A stretch of DNA of 64,000 bases from Magnaporthiopsis rhizophila (taxonomy: Eukaryota; Ascomycota; Sordariomycetes; Magnaporthales; Magnaporthaceae), in NCBI GenBank assembly GCA_003049465.1, contig PYSS01000001.1, positions 215,026-279,025 on the forward strand, given 5' to 3'. The translations under genes and the position numbers were made by a program. The notes under the pieces are model-generated. The model was not told where the DNA came from. It searched no databases and saw only the letters and a list, made by a program, of their open reading frames with translations. Of the stretch, positions 46,497 to 59,444 are shown piece after piece. The first letter of the stretch is position 1, and every line of letters starts with the position of its first letter.

Positions 46497-47870
46497 AGGA
46501 ATGGGAACGTCGATGGGAACGCGCAAAAGTCCTTTCTCGGGAAAACCTAGAAGTAAAGGCGGTCTCTTCAGTGAATGATGACGGACTGGCGGCCTGCATT
46601 CGGAGTAATCGGTTTGGGTCCTTTTTTCTTATTATCGTCAACGAGCTCTTCTTTTGCCTGGTTCTTTATAGCCAGTACGCAAGACTACTTGGTGACGGGG
46701 GCTTTTCAGCATGTGTCGATGGCATTGAAAAAAAGGGACATTTAACGGTATATCGCGGGCGTAATGGTTCCGCTAGTCTTAGTGCTCTGGGGTGAAATGA
46801 CACAATGTCCAAGATTCTTCTGCTTCCACCACTTGGCCTCCGTCTTGACGAGGTTCTCGTGATAAGCTGCTTGCGGAGGTGGCAATGCTGTCAAAACCGG
46901 AGTAATCATTATTACCAGGAATATTCTACCACCCGCCAATCCTGCAAATATTTTCCGATAGCAACCCTCTGGCAAGGTAACATTTGAGAAGGCCTCCCCG
47001 TACACACGATATTTACCATCTCAACCAACCCAGAGCATTCAGCCTCATCAGACCGCACACCCACCATCGACTGACGACGATTGGACACCAACCTCCAAAA
47101 CAAAGGCGGTACGATGCCAGAGGAGATTGGTGGAAAGTCGTCTGGTTGGATAAAAGGAGATGTGGGCGGGTAAATTCAAGCAGGGTGCGAAGGGAGAAGA
47201 AAAAAACTCCATGCCAGGCCAGCAGTGGCACTGGAATAGAGGATCAACCAAAGATTTGGGTCAGATTGCTTCAAATTGCCCCTTGAATGTGGTGAGGTGG
47301 CCGGGACATTTCGGCAAGCTCCCAATCCATTACTGGAATGTGGAAACATTACGATTTAAGCTGGCTCATCACTCCCAATTTAGTTGATGAGGAAAGGAAA
47401 GGAAGAAGAAAAAGCAGGTAAAAAATTACTGCTCAGAGATTTCGCTTTATCAATTGGGCCCGCACACAAGCCACAGCCTGGGATCCGCCTTCCTCTTTTC
47501 TTTTTTTCGGCTGTGGCTGATTTCAACCTCATCGGTGGGTCACGACAGTCACCGATAAGCATCGGCTCCATAGAAAATGGAGCTTGCGTCAGGGGCGCTA
47601 GCTTGTCGGCGCGGGGAACTGGGCGCTGTGTGCATCATCACCCCATTGACCACAGCCGACGGGCAACTCAGTCCGACGGAGCCGCGGAACTGCGATTGAG
47701 GGCGATATCGCTTGGAACGAGGCTTCAGCAACGCTTTATACCATAGGTAGCTAGCCTCTGTCCTCTGCTCTCATACTTTCCAGTCGAAGTATATATCCGG
47801 GCTGTCGCCCACGGTGGCCAGTCGCAGAGCTAACTGGCAGCCGCAACAACAGCAGCGCCACCCAAAAAAC
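46497..47870. other. intergenic, RPL19 to SHMT
   Basis: 1.37 kb. It holds the RPL19 3' flank, a possible small minus-strand frame at about 46800-47005 (AGLAGGRIFLVIMITPVL then PPPQAAYHENLVKTEAKWW) that I cannot model, and the upstream region of the next gene. Confidence 0.45.
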
Positions 47871-49742
47871 ATGTCACTGCCGGCGTGGAGGCACACGGCC
47901 TCAAAGGCCTTCAAGCCTCTGCCAAGATATGCGATCCGAAGTCAGATCATGACAGTTTCGTCCGCAGTACGGGAGAGCCAGCAGCGGGTACGGATATCCC
48001 AGCGGGAACCTCAATGGCTATCTATAGGTACTGATAAGCCGGCCGTCGATAGCTCCTTTCCTCGCACCTCCAAGATGCCGACCCGGTCATGTACGAGATT
48101 GTTGAGAAGGCATGTGCAGCTCGCCCTGTTTCTCATACCAGAACCTATGACAGACAGAGGGGTTTCCTAACAAGACGCTGGTGCACAGGAGAAACAAAGG
48201 CAAAAGCAATACATCAACTTGATCCCCTCCGAGAACTTCACGTCCCAGGCCGTGCTGGATGCGCTTGGAAGCCCCATGCAGAGTATGCGCGCAACCACAG
48301 AACCCAATGGCACCCCTACCTTTGGATATCGGAACGCTAAATGTGCCCTACTCGTCTAGACAAGTACTCCGAAGGCTACCCAGGAGCGAGGTATTACGGT
48401 GGGAACGAGTTCATTGATCAGTCCGAACTTCTCTGCCAACAACGGGCTCTGGAGACGTTTGGTCTTGACGAAAGGCAGTGGGGAGTCAATGTCCAAGGTG
48501 AGTTGTCTTGACACTCGTGCCGTCGAGACCCGAGTGCGGATTGCACAACCACGGAACGGAAATAGTGGTCGCTGACTTGTGCCCCTGGCCACAGCGCTCT
48601 CGGGTGCGCCGGCAAACCTATATGTCTACTCGGCTCTGATGAACACTCATGATCGACTGATGGGTCTCGATCTTCCCCATGGCGGGCACCTGTCTCATGG
48701 CTACCAAACACCGACCAAAAAGATATCATTCATATCCAAATACTTCGAAACAATCCCGTATCGTCTCAACGAGGAGACAGGGTTGATAGACTACGACAAA
48801 CTCGAAGAGCTTGCGGTCATCTACAGACCCAAGATCATTGTCGCAGGAGCCAGCGCATACAGTCGCCTTATCGACTACAAGCGCATGCGAGAAATTTGCG
48901 ACAAGGTCAACGCCTATCTGCTGGCGGACATGGCGCACATCTCCGGCATGGTGGCTGCCAAGGTCCTTCCAGGCCCGTTCGGCTTTGCAGACCTCGTCAC
49001 GACGACGTCGCACAAATCGCTTCGTGGCCCTCGTGGAGCCCTGATATTCTTCCGCCGCGGGGTCCGGTCAACAAATCCCAAGACCAAGCAGGACGTGCTG
49101 TATGACCTGGAAACTCCTATCAACCAGTCCGTGTTCCCTGGCCACCAAGGAGGTCCACACAACCACACCATTGCGGCGCTCTCTGTTGCGCTCAAGCAAG
49201 CACAGGCACCCGACTTCCGGGCGTACCAGGAACAGGTCCTCGCTAACGCCAAGGCATTCGCGCGGCGGCTGGGCGAGAAGAAGGACTCCGGCGGCCTGGG
49301 CTACAAGATCGTGTCGGGCGGCACGGACAACCACCTGGTTCTGGCAGACCTCAAGCCGCAGGGCATAGATGGCGCGCGCGTGGAGCGAGTGCTAGAGCTC
49401 GTCGGGGTTGCGGCCAACAAGAACACGGTGCCCGGAGACAAGTCGGCGCTCACGCCCGGTGGTTTGCGCATGGGCACACCAGCAATGACGACACGAGGCT
49501 TTGGCCAGGACGACTTTGAGCGCGTGGCCGACATTGTGGACCGCGCTGTGACGATTGCGATGAGGGTGGACAAGGCAGCGCGCAAGGCCGCGGAGGCCAA
49601 AGGGGAGAAAACCCCCGGCAAACTCAAGTCGTTCCTGGAATATCTCGGCACTGGTGAGACGGACCCGGAAATCGTGCAGTTGAAGAGCGAGGTAGCCGAC
49701 TGGGTCGGTACCTACCCTCTGCCCTGGGACGTCAAGGTATGA
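47871..49742 (+). CDS. SHM1: serine hydroxymethyltransferase, probably mitochondrial
   Basis: PLP enzyme converting serine and tetrahydrofolate to glycine and 5,10-methylene-THF. Five exons: 47871-47987, 48053-48109, 48189-48282, 48360-48497 and 48595-49742, giving 517 aa. Spliced blocks: LSSHLQDADPVMYEIVEK, RQKQYINLIPSENFTSQAVL, NKYSEGYPGARYYGGNEFID, YVYSALMNTHDRLMGLDLPH and TTTSHKSLRGPRGA with the PLP lysine at residue 276. Intron 2 (48110-48188) has a GC donor (AAG|GCATGT) rather than GT, required to keep the frame. The first 39 residues are rich in Arg/Lys/Ser with no acidic residue until RESQQ, fitting a mitochondrial presequence; a second in-frame Met at residue 27 could give a shorter cytosolic form. 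Enzyme identity is certain; mitochondrial location, and thus the symbol, is inferred. Confidence 0.93.
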
Positions 49743-50983
49743 GAGAGACAGGCATGTGACTCTCATGCTCTTTCCGCGCATTTCCTTTCTCTTAGCCGGG
49801 CCCGGATCATCATAATGAGCTCTGATGTGGAGAGCTGCACGGCGGCCGATGTCGGGCCCGGTCTCGGAAGGACGAGCGGCGAGGCGACCCTAGTCCTTGA
49901 GTTCGGCTATAGGAAACGACTCCCTCATACCCCGAGGACGGGCGGACAAGCAAGAACCTGTGTGGCCGACTAGGTTCCGGCGCCGAACCAACCGACGTTG
50001 GCATAAAAAACGCGTGCGTTTGGACCCTCCCATCATCATGCCATTTAAAGCTGGGGGTAAAGCTGGGGGTAAAACCTGGGCATGTTCTATTTATGTAAAT
50101 CGAACCGGCGTTCAGGCTGGCAACAAATACAGGGCCGTTTAGCTTTTTATAAGCCGTTATTTTGTTCCGCTTTCTTGATGTGCCGGCAAGTGGGCAGCGG
50201 CCCGTGGACATCGCTACTCCTGAGATTGGGGTGGTGCCATGTTCATGCCCATCTCGATAGGTATTCACGGATAACTCCGTGATCCCAGTATCAGGGCGTG
50301 CGCGTTTCTTGCCATCCGATGCCCATGTGCGGAGAGTGCCGCTCAGCTGCCTACCTAACTGTTAATGCATGGCCGCACGCCTGAACGCTCTCCTCGGCTA
50401 ACTATTCAGCTCGATCGTCCCTTGGCATTGTTGGTCCGGGCCATCCGGGCCAAGGGCATATGAATGGGAGGGTTTGGTGGCGCGTGCGCTTGTACCAAAC
50501 ATCAAACAAACGCCTCCACCACATACGGCCCCGGGCTTTCAATGCAAAAAAAGCACGCACTGCATAACGCCGATAGCCGGTAGAGCGTGCATGGATGACG
50601 GGCGGGCGGGTTAAATTGCGTCAAAACGGCAAGAGACGGCAACCGCGCGGGGGTGAATCGGGAATTCCGTGCCGGGTGGGCATTGTTTTATTTCAAAGGG
50701 CATAATGAGCAACTCGGGTAACTAAGGTAAAAAGAAAAGAGAAATTCGAAAACCTTTTTAACCCCTTTTTCTTCCATAGTGGTGCATGGGGGGTGAAAGA
50801 GAAAAAGCAAGTGATAGGGCATCTCCGTGAGCGAGAGCTTGTTTTGCGCTGTCACACCAGGCAAGCTTTTTTTTTTTTTTGTCCGCGGTTGGCAGGTCGG
50901 ACACACGGGAACCTGCTCGAGTGGAATGAAGGAAAAGAAAAGCAAAAGATGGACACCCAGGGAATGCCCGGACCCCTGCAGCG

Positions 50984-51013
50984 AAAAAAAAAAAAAAAAA
51001 AAAAAAAAAAAAN
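50984..51013. repeat. poly-A tract ending in N
   Basis: 29 A followed by one ambiguous base, a likely assembly weak point in non-coding DNA. Confidence 0.9.
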
Positions 51014-52780
51014 TCGACGACCTGTGACGGCATGTTGAAACATATCCTATTCCTTGGCTATAGATTCGTTGTTTCTGGCTACCCCACTAGTTGGGGCCCA
51101 TGATAGACCAGCAAATTGCAGCGAGGTAGGTAATTATTTGATTTCTTTGTGTGTTCTCCCTCGTATACTACTCGGTTTATTACTCTTCGCACCCGGCGGC
51201 TGGATGGCCCTGGCTGTCTCGTAATCGATATCATGGCACATAACAACGCATGCACGGATATGAGTTGGGATGCAGGTAGGTTTGAGTCGCCGGCGCTCTT
51301 GAACAAGACGACGCAAACATGTCGATGGGATTGGTCAGCTTCCATGCACCCAACGCGGGGTCGGGGTCGGCAAGGAAAAAAGTTTCTTTCACTTGGCCCT
51401 CGGCAGGGTGTGTTGCGACTGTACCTCTGGTGTGAGGCATCCCGTGAGGCCAAGACGGTTGACGGCAAGGCAAAGCATGAAAGTCTGTGCATGGAGTGAC
51501 GTTGCCCAGCCGGCTGCCTCTTCTGGCCATATCCATTTTATCCTGGGCCATGAATGACATAACCTGAACAAACACCCAAGACTGGATGGCGTCAGACGGA
51601 TGGTAGCACGAAAAGCAAGAGAAGAGGGACACCCCCAAGACATGTAGGGTCAGCGATCACCAGCGATCGCACATGTTGCTGAAACCTGCCTCGTGTGTGC
51701 CCTCTCAGTTTTGGATCCGTGGCGGGCATGCCAAGAGGACGGTTCAACACCAGACCCTTGGTACCTTCTCTGGCAGGCAGCCTGAGCTCTGGGCATACGA
51801 ATGATTTCCGTCGGTCCTACAGTCACAATCCATCCGAATACCCAGCAGGCAGGCAGGATCGCTTATCTACCTACACTCACACGGGGTACTTGGGATATCC
51901 TAGGTACAGCCCCAAGTATATGCCGTGTGCAATGCGATAGGTCAAGGACGTTTTCCGACCGGCCAGCTCGTTACAGCCCAGATTGGCCCAATCGCCCAGA
52001 AAGTACAGCTCGGGGAGGTGATGCGATTAGTCCAAAATCGATTTCTGGCCAGGGCCCCCTTTCCCATGTCGCGGTACCAACCTAGTCCGTGCTCGGCCAA
52101 GGCGGACGGCGAGAACGACCCAGCAACGGCAGAGGGCAGCAGCAAATGAGACCAAGCAGCATGCTGGCCAAAGGCTGGCAATAGAAAGACGAAAACGACC
52201 TCGTTGGGTGCTGGACGGGACGAGATATGAGTCAAGGGCAGAGTCTGATTTTGATTTTACTTCCTTGCTGGTGTGCAGAAGCAAAAACATGGATCAGGAG
52301 CCGGGGAGGCTCGAGATGGGTCCCTTGCGAAAAGTCGATCTGCCCGCCAGGATGCGCCTTATGCGGCTCTGCACTGAACGGGAGTTGAATCTGGGGGCTG
52401 CTGCTGTAACCTGGTGTTATTTCATCATTATTGCATTCATCATTATTATTATTATTTTGATTATTTTTCTTTTTGTCGCTGGCCGCGGCTCAGCCCTGGC
52501 TGGACTCGAGCTGGAACGAAGCAGCAGCCGTGGCGAGGTTCCGACGAACGCGTGTATCGTTGGACGCGACCAGAAATGCGGCCTGTCCCACTCACTTTTT
52601 TTTTTTTCTTGTTCTCCTTTGTGTCACTTCAGGCTCGGGAGATGCGGGCCCTCCACATTGCCCCTTTTTTCCTCAGAACCGGTGGTGCGGGTGGATATTT
52701 CGACTCACGCAGCGCCACGCCGCGTTTGGCGATTCGCCCAGTTAGCGGCCAGCAAAACGGCCTCGTAGAAAAAGGAAGAG

Positions 52781-52937
52781 AAAAAAAAAAAAAANNNNNN
52801 NNNNNNNNNNNNNNNNNNNNNNNNNNNNNNNNNNNNNNNNNNNNNNNNNNNNNNNNNNNNNNNNNNNNNNNNNNNNNNNNNNNNNNNNNNNNNNNNNNNN
52901 NNNNNNNNAGGGGGGGGGGGGGGGGGGGGGGGGGGGG
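52781..52937. other. assembly gap flanked by homopolymers
   Basis: 14 A (52781-52794), 114 N (52795-52908), one A, then 28 G (52910-52937). The flanking homopolymers suggest read failure, and the true sequence and length of the gap are unknown. Confidence 0.95.
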
Positions 52938-54660
52938 CCGGCAGGGCCCAGGAATGTGGGTTGGTTAGGCTTTCCTTGGACGGATGAGAGGACGTGGCTG
53001 GATGGCCATCGGAAGGTTCCATGCTCATGGAGTGCGAGTGCTCACCCCAACTTATTCCATCACTAGGAATCCCCGTGGACCAGAGTGCCAGTCAATTGTT
53101 TGCCACACATTGCGGCGTAGTAATGGGGAACGGGCCCCCTCCTGAGCACGACGCAAACACAAACTATGAAAATCATGATCCGAGCTCCCCCACGACAAAA
53201 AAAACGAGCCCGCAAAAAAGGGGACACCAGGTCAACATCCTTCACTCGGTAAATTCCCAGCAACACAAAGGCAAAAAAGTAGGAGACTTGACCAAATTAT
53301 CCTGTTACTTGTAAGTAGTATATACTCACTTTCCTACATGTAAAAACGGTGTTTTTAAACCTTTTTTTTTTTTTTCTTTCTTTTAGTTGTTGCGTTTTGG
53401 TAATGTGCCCGACTGGGGGACATAAATTGCGGGCTCGTTTTATTTGTCGTGGGGGAGCCGAGGTCTTGGTGGCTGTTCGGGTAGACGCGATATACATACA
53501 ACAGGATACTCGTCTTACTTCGATAGGCGGCGTCGGGCAACGTGTGAATGGATCGGACGCAGGCGAAGAGGGTGGGTGGTGGCGTGATGGTCAGCCAATT
53601 GACAGCGCTGGGTTCCTACAGGTTGCGGGCTGCGACACCACCTCTCGCACCTCCAAGGTAAAAGGGGAAGAAGCCCAGTGGTGGGCGGCACAGCGTAGGT
53701 AAAGTACGGCGTAGGCACAGCACGGCGCGCGCACGGCACGCACAGCACGCACGCACAGCATACATGATACATGGCTCGGAACACGGTTGCATGTGGATAT
53801 GGATACCCGCTTTCCCGGTCGAGCTCTGTCTGAGGAGAGTTTTCTGGCGTCACATGAAATGTCGGGGAATGCGTGCCCTGGGTCTATCTGGCCATGGTCA
53901 CAAGGCGAGGGAAGCAGGCCAGACGAAGGGATTCGGACCAGATCGAACGCATCGGCCGGATTCGGGAAGCTGCTGCAGTGCGGGTTTTGAGGAGTCCCCC
54001 GTCTGGTCTGGGGTGCTCATTGATGTCGGGTGCTGCTCGCCGTGCTGGAGCCCCCTGCATGTGGCACCCACCCTGGGTAGGGCAGGTACCTGGGCCAGGT
54101 ACCTACGCCACCCGCCGTTGGGAACGGGGGTGGCCGTGTCCACCTACAGCCAGCAGCCAGCTCGTGCGGTGGGCGCGCCGCGTCGCCCTCGTCGCTCCAT
54201 CAAAATGCCTGCCTCTGTGACGGCCGGTGGATTGCCCAGCCCGTTCTAGGGACACCCTTGGCAGCCTCTTCTTTATGGGACCGGACAATACTCCCAAGTC
54301 GCAGCCCGCCTGCCTCAAGCCGTCAATTCGACCCCTTGCTCTGCTGCAACAAAAACACCACGGCACTCCACTCGATATAGCGGTTCTCAGGGCGCGAAAA
54401 GCCCGCCCGTTTATGCGTCACAAGCCTGCCGTAATCTTGCACGCCGGCGTCCGCCAGCCTATCACCGCCCCAAGCCCACCGTGGCAGCCTCCCACCAGCC
54501 CGCCCATTGCCTCTATTGAACCGCCCTCCCGCGCGTGGGTCCCCCCCGGTCCCGTTGATTTCGAGCCTGGACGCTGGGCGACGACACGCGCGACTCGAAG
54601 CCTCCACTCCCCAATACCACTGTACCGTCCCCTTGTGAGGGGGAGACGGTCCCAGACGGG

Positions 54661-57600
54661 ATGCCCTCACCTCACACCGTGTATGCCCACCCAGCAGGAG
54701 TAGGACCATCAGCACCACCACCACCGGGTCTCGTCGTCTCTGCCACAGCACCCTTCGTTGGCCTACCGCCCTCGGGCCCGCCGCCGTCCGCACCGCCGCC
54801 GCCCATACCACCAGGAGGAGCAGTACACCGGCGGCCCTCGACCCCCGGATCTCGCAGCACCAGCACCCACGACGACGGCTCCCCGAGGCACTGGTCCGCG
54901 AACCCACCGCCCGCCGCCGTCGCCGCCTCGACCGCCCTCCCAGCCGGCCGTCGACAGTCCGCAGTCAGTGCCAACGCCAACGCCAGTGCTCGCGCCAGTG
55001 CTCGCGCCAGTGCCAGTCCCGACGCCGGTGCTCCTGCCGCTCGTGCTAGCCAAGCAGCAGCAACGAACCCGAACCTTCGCACTGCTGCTGCCAAACCCTT
55101 CCTTGGCCTGCAGCAGCAAAACTCCCAGCCATACTACCACCACCACGCTGTCCAGCAGCTTCCAAGGACCTCTTCCCTGCTGCCCCCTCCGAACCTGGTC
55201 CCCTCGAACCAGAACCATCGCCTCACCACCACCTCAAGCACCTCATCCGCCACCGCCGCCGCCGCGACCACGCGAGACCCTAGGTCGTCCTATCAGAACT
55301 ACCAGCACCAACATCGACAGCAGCAGCAACAACAGCAACAACAACAACAACAACACCAACACCAACACCAACACCAACACCAACAACCCAATCAGGTTCT
55401 CTTCCAGAATCCATTCAACGCCCAGCCCATCGCCTCCGGCGGTTCCGATCGGGAAGATCTATCCCTTGCGCTGCAACAGTCGCATTCGCCCTCCCAGAAA
55501 AGACGCAACCACTCGCGCTCCGGCTCCACCAACGGCCTGGGTGACGGCTTCCGGAACCTTAACCGCTGGTCTGCCTCCACGTCATCTAGCCGCGCCTCCC
55601 TCAGCTTTGCTGGTCGCCGCCAGAGCACCACTGTCGACCCTTTTGGAGCCCAGACCCAGCCGGCGCCGATCCCCCACCTGTCGCAGTCGCAGTTTCAACA
55701 AGAGTTCCAGCCTCTGGGTGCCCACGGCTCCCCGCCCCGGAAACTCCAGAAGCAGAGGCCGTCCATATCCAGCGGCTCCGCTTCGGGTAGCCGTGTCCGT
55801 CCCCTCTCACCGTCGCCGACCCCGGTCCCTCCCCTCGAGAGCCTCCCGCCCATCATCTCCCTCCCATCGCTCGAGCAGGAGGTCGCGGCCGATTCCATTC
55901 CCTCCTCAGATCCACCGCAGTCGGCCCTCGATGACGTGCGCCGGTCTTCTCGGCATGACACCCTGCTTTTAGCAAACCCCGTGCACGACTCCCACGATCA
56001 GTCCTTGAAGCCCGGTAACGGGCAATACCGCCGTTCACATGCCAGGAGCTCTAGCGACGCCACCATGACCATGTACGACCGCAATGGCAGCACCCAGGAG
56101 AGGGGCCACTCGAGAACTCGGTCGCAGACCACCAAGGGAAGCATCGACGCGACCGGCTCGTCAAAAAGCAAGGATCGATCGAGCAAGCAACCGTCCCAGA
56201 AGGCCATGCTGTCGCGTGCCCTCGAGAAGGCAAACACTGCTGTTCAGCTCGACAATGCCAGGAACTTTGAGGGTGCCAGGCAGGCATATGCAGAAGCCTG
56301 TGATCTCCTCCACCAGGTGCTCATGAGGACAAACGGCGAGGACGATAAGAAAAAGCTCGAAGCTATAGTGCGTTTACAGTTCCTGATTTTATCGGCTCCA
56401 CGGGGGCCTTTGTGTCGTTGATATATGCTTTTGCTTTGTGACGTGGATCTAACCTTTGAACTCTGAACAGAGCAAAACTTACACCACTCGAATAGAAGAA
56501 CTCGACGACATCCTTCCCGACCAAGCACAATTGGGCATCTCCAAGGCACTACCCAGTCGACCACCCGGAAATGGCCAGGGCGAGGAATTGTCGTTGTATT
56601 CCGCCGCTGACAGTGAGGAAGAGGCGCCGGTGAGGACAACGACATTTTCGCATTCAAGCTCAGTCTACAGGGATCGGGACACGCATCCGTCCCCCGGACA
56701 TGTCCCAACCCCAACGAGCCATCGACGGCAGCCAAGCGGCGGCGCAGCGTCCAATGCCTCGGCCACCAACTCCCGGTTCGGGTCCTTCTCGGCCCAGGGA
56801 GGCCAGACCGTGCTGCTGCAGTCGGCCTTCTCGCAGCCGTTCAGGAAGGATTCGAACTCCCTTGACGTGGCGTCGATGCGTCCTATGGACAGCCAGTACA
56901 TGCCACCGCCCTTGTCACCTCGCAGGTTACCACCTGGCGCGCAGAGCGGAGGGGCCAGTCCTGGCGTTCCGGCGAGGGAGGACTTCTCGATGCCGTCGAG
57001 CCGACTACATGCCCCTGATCACTCTACATTTGCCAGGGGACACAGCAGAGGGCACAGCCACGAGTCGATTTCGTGGCTTGACCCCATTGACGAGTCTGGG
57101 GGCTCAAATGCGTCCTCGGTACATTCCAGGTCCTCTTCCTTGGGCGTGAACAGGAACCATTTTAGAAGCACCAGCGGAGATACCGAGGCGGAATTCGATG
57201 CCGCCCTGGACGACGCCATCGAGGCCGCGTACGACGAAGGCTACGATGTCGAGGTTGCGAGCCTGCGCAGGCATCCGGACGATGACGATGACGTAGTCGC
57301 CCGAGCCATGAGGAAAGTTGAGTTGGCGAAGGAGCGAGTGCGGGCGTCCGAACGTGAGGCGCTGGAACTGGCCAACGACAGGGAGAAGAGGCTGCGCGAG
57401 CAGCTCAGGCTAGAGGACGACGCGGACCCGGAGGACTTTTTCGAAGACGACAACGATTCGGAGGAAGAGGAGCGTCTCTTGGAGGAGATGACGCGGGGCT
57501 ACGCCATAGAAGACTTTTCGTTTGGGGTCCAACAACCCCAAAGACAAGGCATGCCGCGGACGTCCGACTCTAGTGAATTTACGTCCCGCACATGGCACAC

Positions 57601-59444
57601 CTCGTCTGGATCTAACCCTCCTACAGCAACAACGGTCCTCACCACGGTGAGCGAGAACGCAGGACTCCCGGGCGTGGCCAAAAGCAGCGCGCCTTTGGCA
57701 CCCCCTCCGACCCAAGCATTGCCGCAGCTGCCGCCCCAACGCCCAGGATCATCCGGTGTGCAGAGCTCAGGCGGCAGCAACAACAACAACACCAACGAAA
57801 ACAAGCCCGCAGATCAGAGCGTGCGGAACCGGAGGCTGTCGGGGCAGAACCCCAAGCAGCTCAAGATCGAGACGACTCAACTGAGGAAGCAGCCGTCAGG
57901 ATCCCTCCAACCAGTGACAGTCGGAAACCAATCATCGGCCAACACTCCGCCCCTGCCGCCGCCGCCGCCGCACACATCCCAACCGCCGCTGCCCAAGGCG
58001 ACAGGCTTTATAGCCCAGCAGCGCCAGGCGCTCTCGGCTGGCGCAGGTCGAACTGCGCCCTTCAAACAGACACCGTCGCCGTTGCTGCCAGCCGAGCAGT
58101 TCCCGCCGCCCACGCCACCGATGCCGCAAGGCATTGCGGCCGAATCCGAGTCGCGGGCTGGTTCGCCTTCGGTGATTAAACCGCCCGTGTTGAGAAAGAA
58201 CTTCTCGTCGTCCAGCCTCAGGAGCATGAGGGGCCGGAATATGTCGGTCAGCAACTTTGAAGATGGGTCCGACATGTCCCCCAGCACGCCCTTGAGCACT
58301 CAGTTTGGGCCCCTCGGCTCGAGACTACCAGCGGTGCCCAGCATGCCCACGCCGCTCGCGGTGGCTTTCAAGGACAGGCTTGCGCCAGGGTCCACGGGCA
58401 TGTTCCTGTTCGAGGCCGACATCCACGGCCCCACAAGCCCCGGCTCTCTTCATTCTGTCCACGCCGACTCGCCCGTGCCCCTCGAGCCGTGTCCGACCGA
58501 TACGCTGCTGCGGCCTTTCTGGCTCATGAGGTGCCTCTATCAGACGCTAGCGCACCCCCGCGGGGGCTACATCAGCAGCAAACTCTTTGTCCCAAGAGAC
58601 GTGTGGAGGGTCAAGGGAGTCAAGCTGAAGAACGTGGAAGACAAGGTCGCCAACTGCGACTTCCTCACGGCGGCGCTTCAGAAGCTGTCGAGGGTCGACA
58701 CCATTGACGCTGACGCGGTGCTCGAGGAGATGCAGTCTCTCGAGGGCATCTTCGAACAGGTGCAGGCTACGCTCACGCGAAGACTGGGGAACGAGGTGGG
58801 TGTTCAGTCGATGGGGGCACTGTTCAGGGATGCCACGGGCGGCTTCGACGGGGATCTGGGGTCCGCGGTGCCGCGGTCCTCGAGCGTCTCGGGCAAGTCG
58901 AGCTTCTCGTGGCGGCGACTCAGGCCCAAGAACTCGTCCGCGGGTCTCGGCAACAACTACTCGGGCGGTGGCAGCAAGAAGGACGCATCTATGGCACTGT
59001 TTGATGGGACAAAGGATGGAAGCTTGGCGGCGGCCGCCGCGTCGCTTCCCATGACTCCTCACCCGACGAGCAAGCCGAGCAAGAGGGATGTGACCAGTGT
59101 CCAGTTCACGGGCCCCAACGCGAATTACATGTCTTCACTTGCCAGACTGTTTGACGCAGCGCAAGTTATAGGTGAGCCAAACTCCTCCCGCCCCTCCCTG
59201 CAGTTGTTCGTTCCCACCACAAGGTTGCTAACACAGGTCAACAAACCCAACTACAGACCAGATCGCGCGCCAGGTCGAAGACCCGGGCCTCCGACACGCC
59301 GACAAGACCCAGGTCGGCCTAGAACTTTGCACACGTCACGCCGCCGAGTTTTTCGCCTTCTACATTTGCAGATTCGTCCTCACAGACCTAACCCTCCTAC
59401 TGGACAAGTTTGTCAAGAGGGGGAGCGAGTGGGTGCTCGTGTGA
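54661..59444 (+). CDS. large MIT-domain protein
   Basis: Protein with a Microtubule Interacting and Trafficking (MIT) domain, a three-helix module that usually binds ESCRT-III tails at endosomes. Exons 54661-56367, 56471-59171 and 59257-59444 give 1531 aa. The first 510 residues are disordered (Pro, Ser, Ala-rich; poly-Gln then Gln-His repeats from 55315-55390). The MIT domain (about 513-592) reads MLSRALEKANTAVQLDNARN, FEGARQAYAEACDLLHQVL, KLEAI joined to SKTYTTRIEELDDIL, so intron 1 lies inside its third helix. A charged coiled coil follows (about 845-912), then a Pro-rich linker and a folded C-terminal region from about 1245 (LLRPFWLMRCLYQTLAHPRG, WRVKGVKLKNVEDKVANCDF, ending FVKRGSEWVLV). 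No AAA ATPase domain is present, so it is not Vps4. The start at 54661 is the first ATG of the frame; an upstream exon cannot be excluded. Confidence 0.85.
55315..55390. repeat. CAG/CAA then CACCAA coding microsatellite
   Basis: A (CAR)n tract passes into (CACCAA)n inside the MIT-protein gene and encodes poly-Gln followed by alternating Gln-His. Such tracts vary in length between strains. Confidence 0.85.

Larger units (their letters stand above)
49743..54660. other. 4.9 kb gene-poor stretch with assembly gap
   Basis: Holds the SHMT 3' flank, two tandem copies of AAAGCTGGGGGT at 50052-50075, a T run near 50870, an A run ending in N (50984-51013), ATT repeats (52428-52470), an N gap (52795-52908) and CA/GC-rich short repeats (53700-53765). 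The last 500 bp are C-rich and probably the leader of the MIT-domain gene. No frame has protein-like composition. Because of the gap, a gene or part of one could be missing. Confidence 0.5.

Noticed and set aside
50039..50142. Histone-like start MPFKAGGKAGGK
   Set aside because: It comes from two tandem copies of a 12-bp unit; the following residues have no histone-fold similarity and the frame ends quickly.
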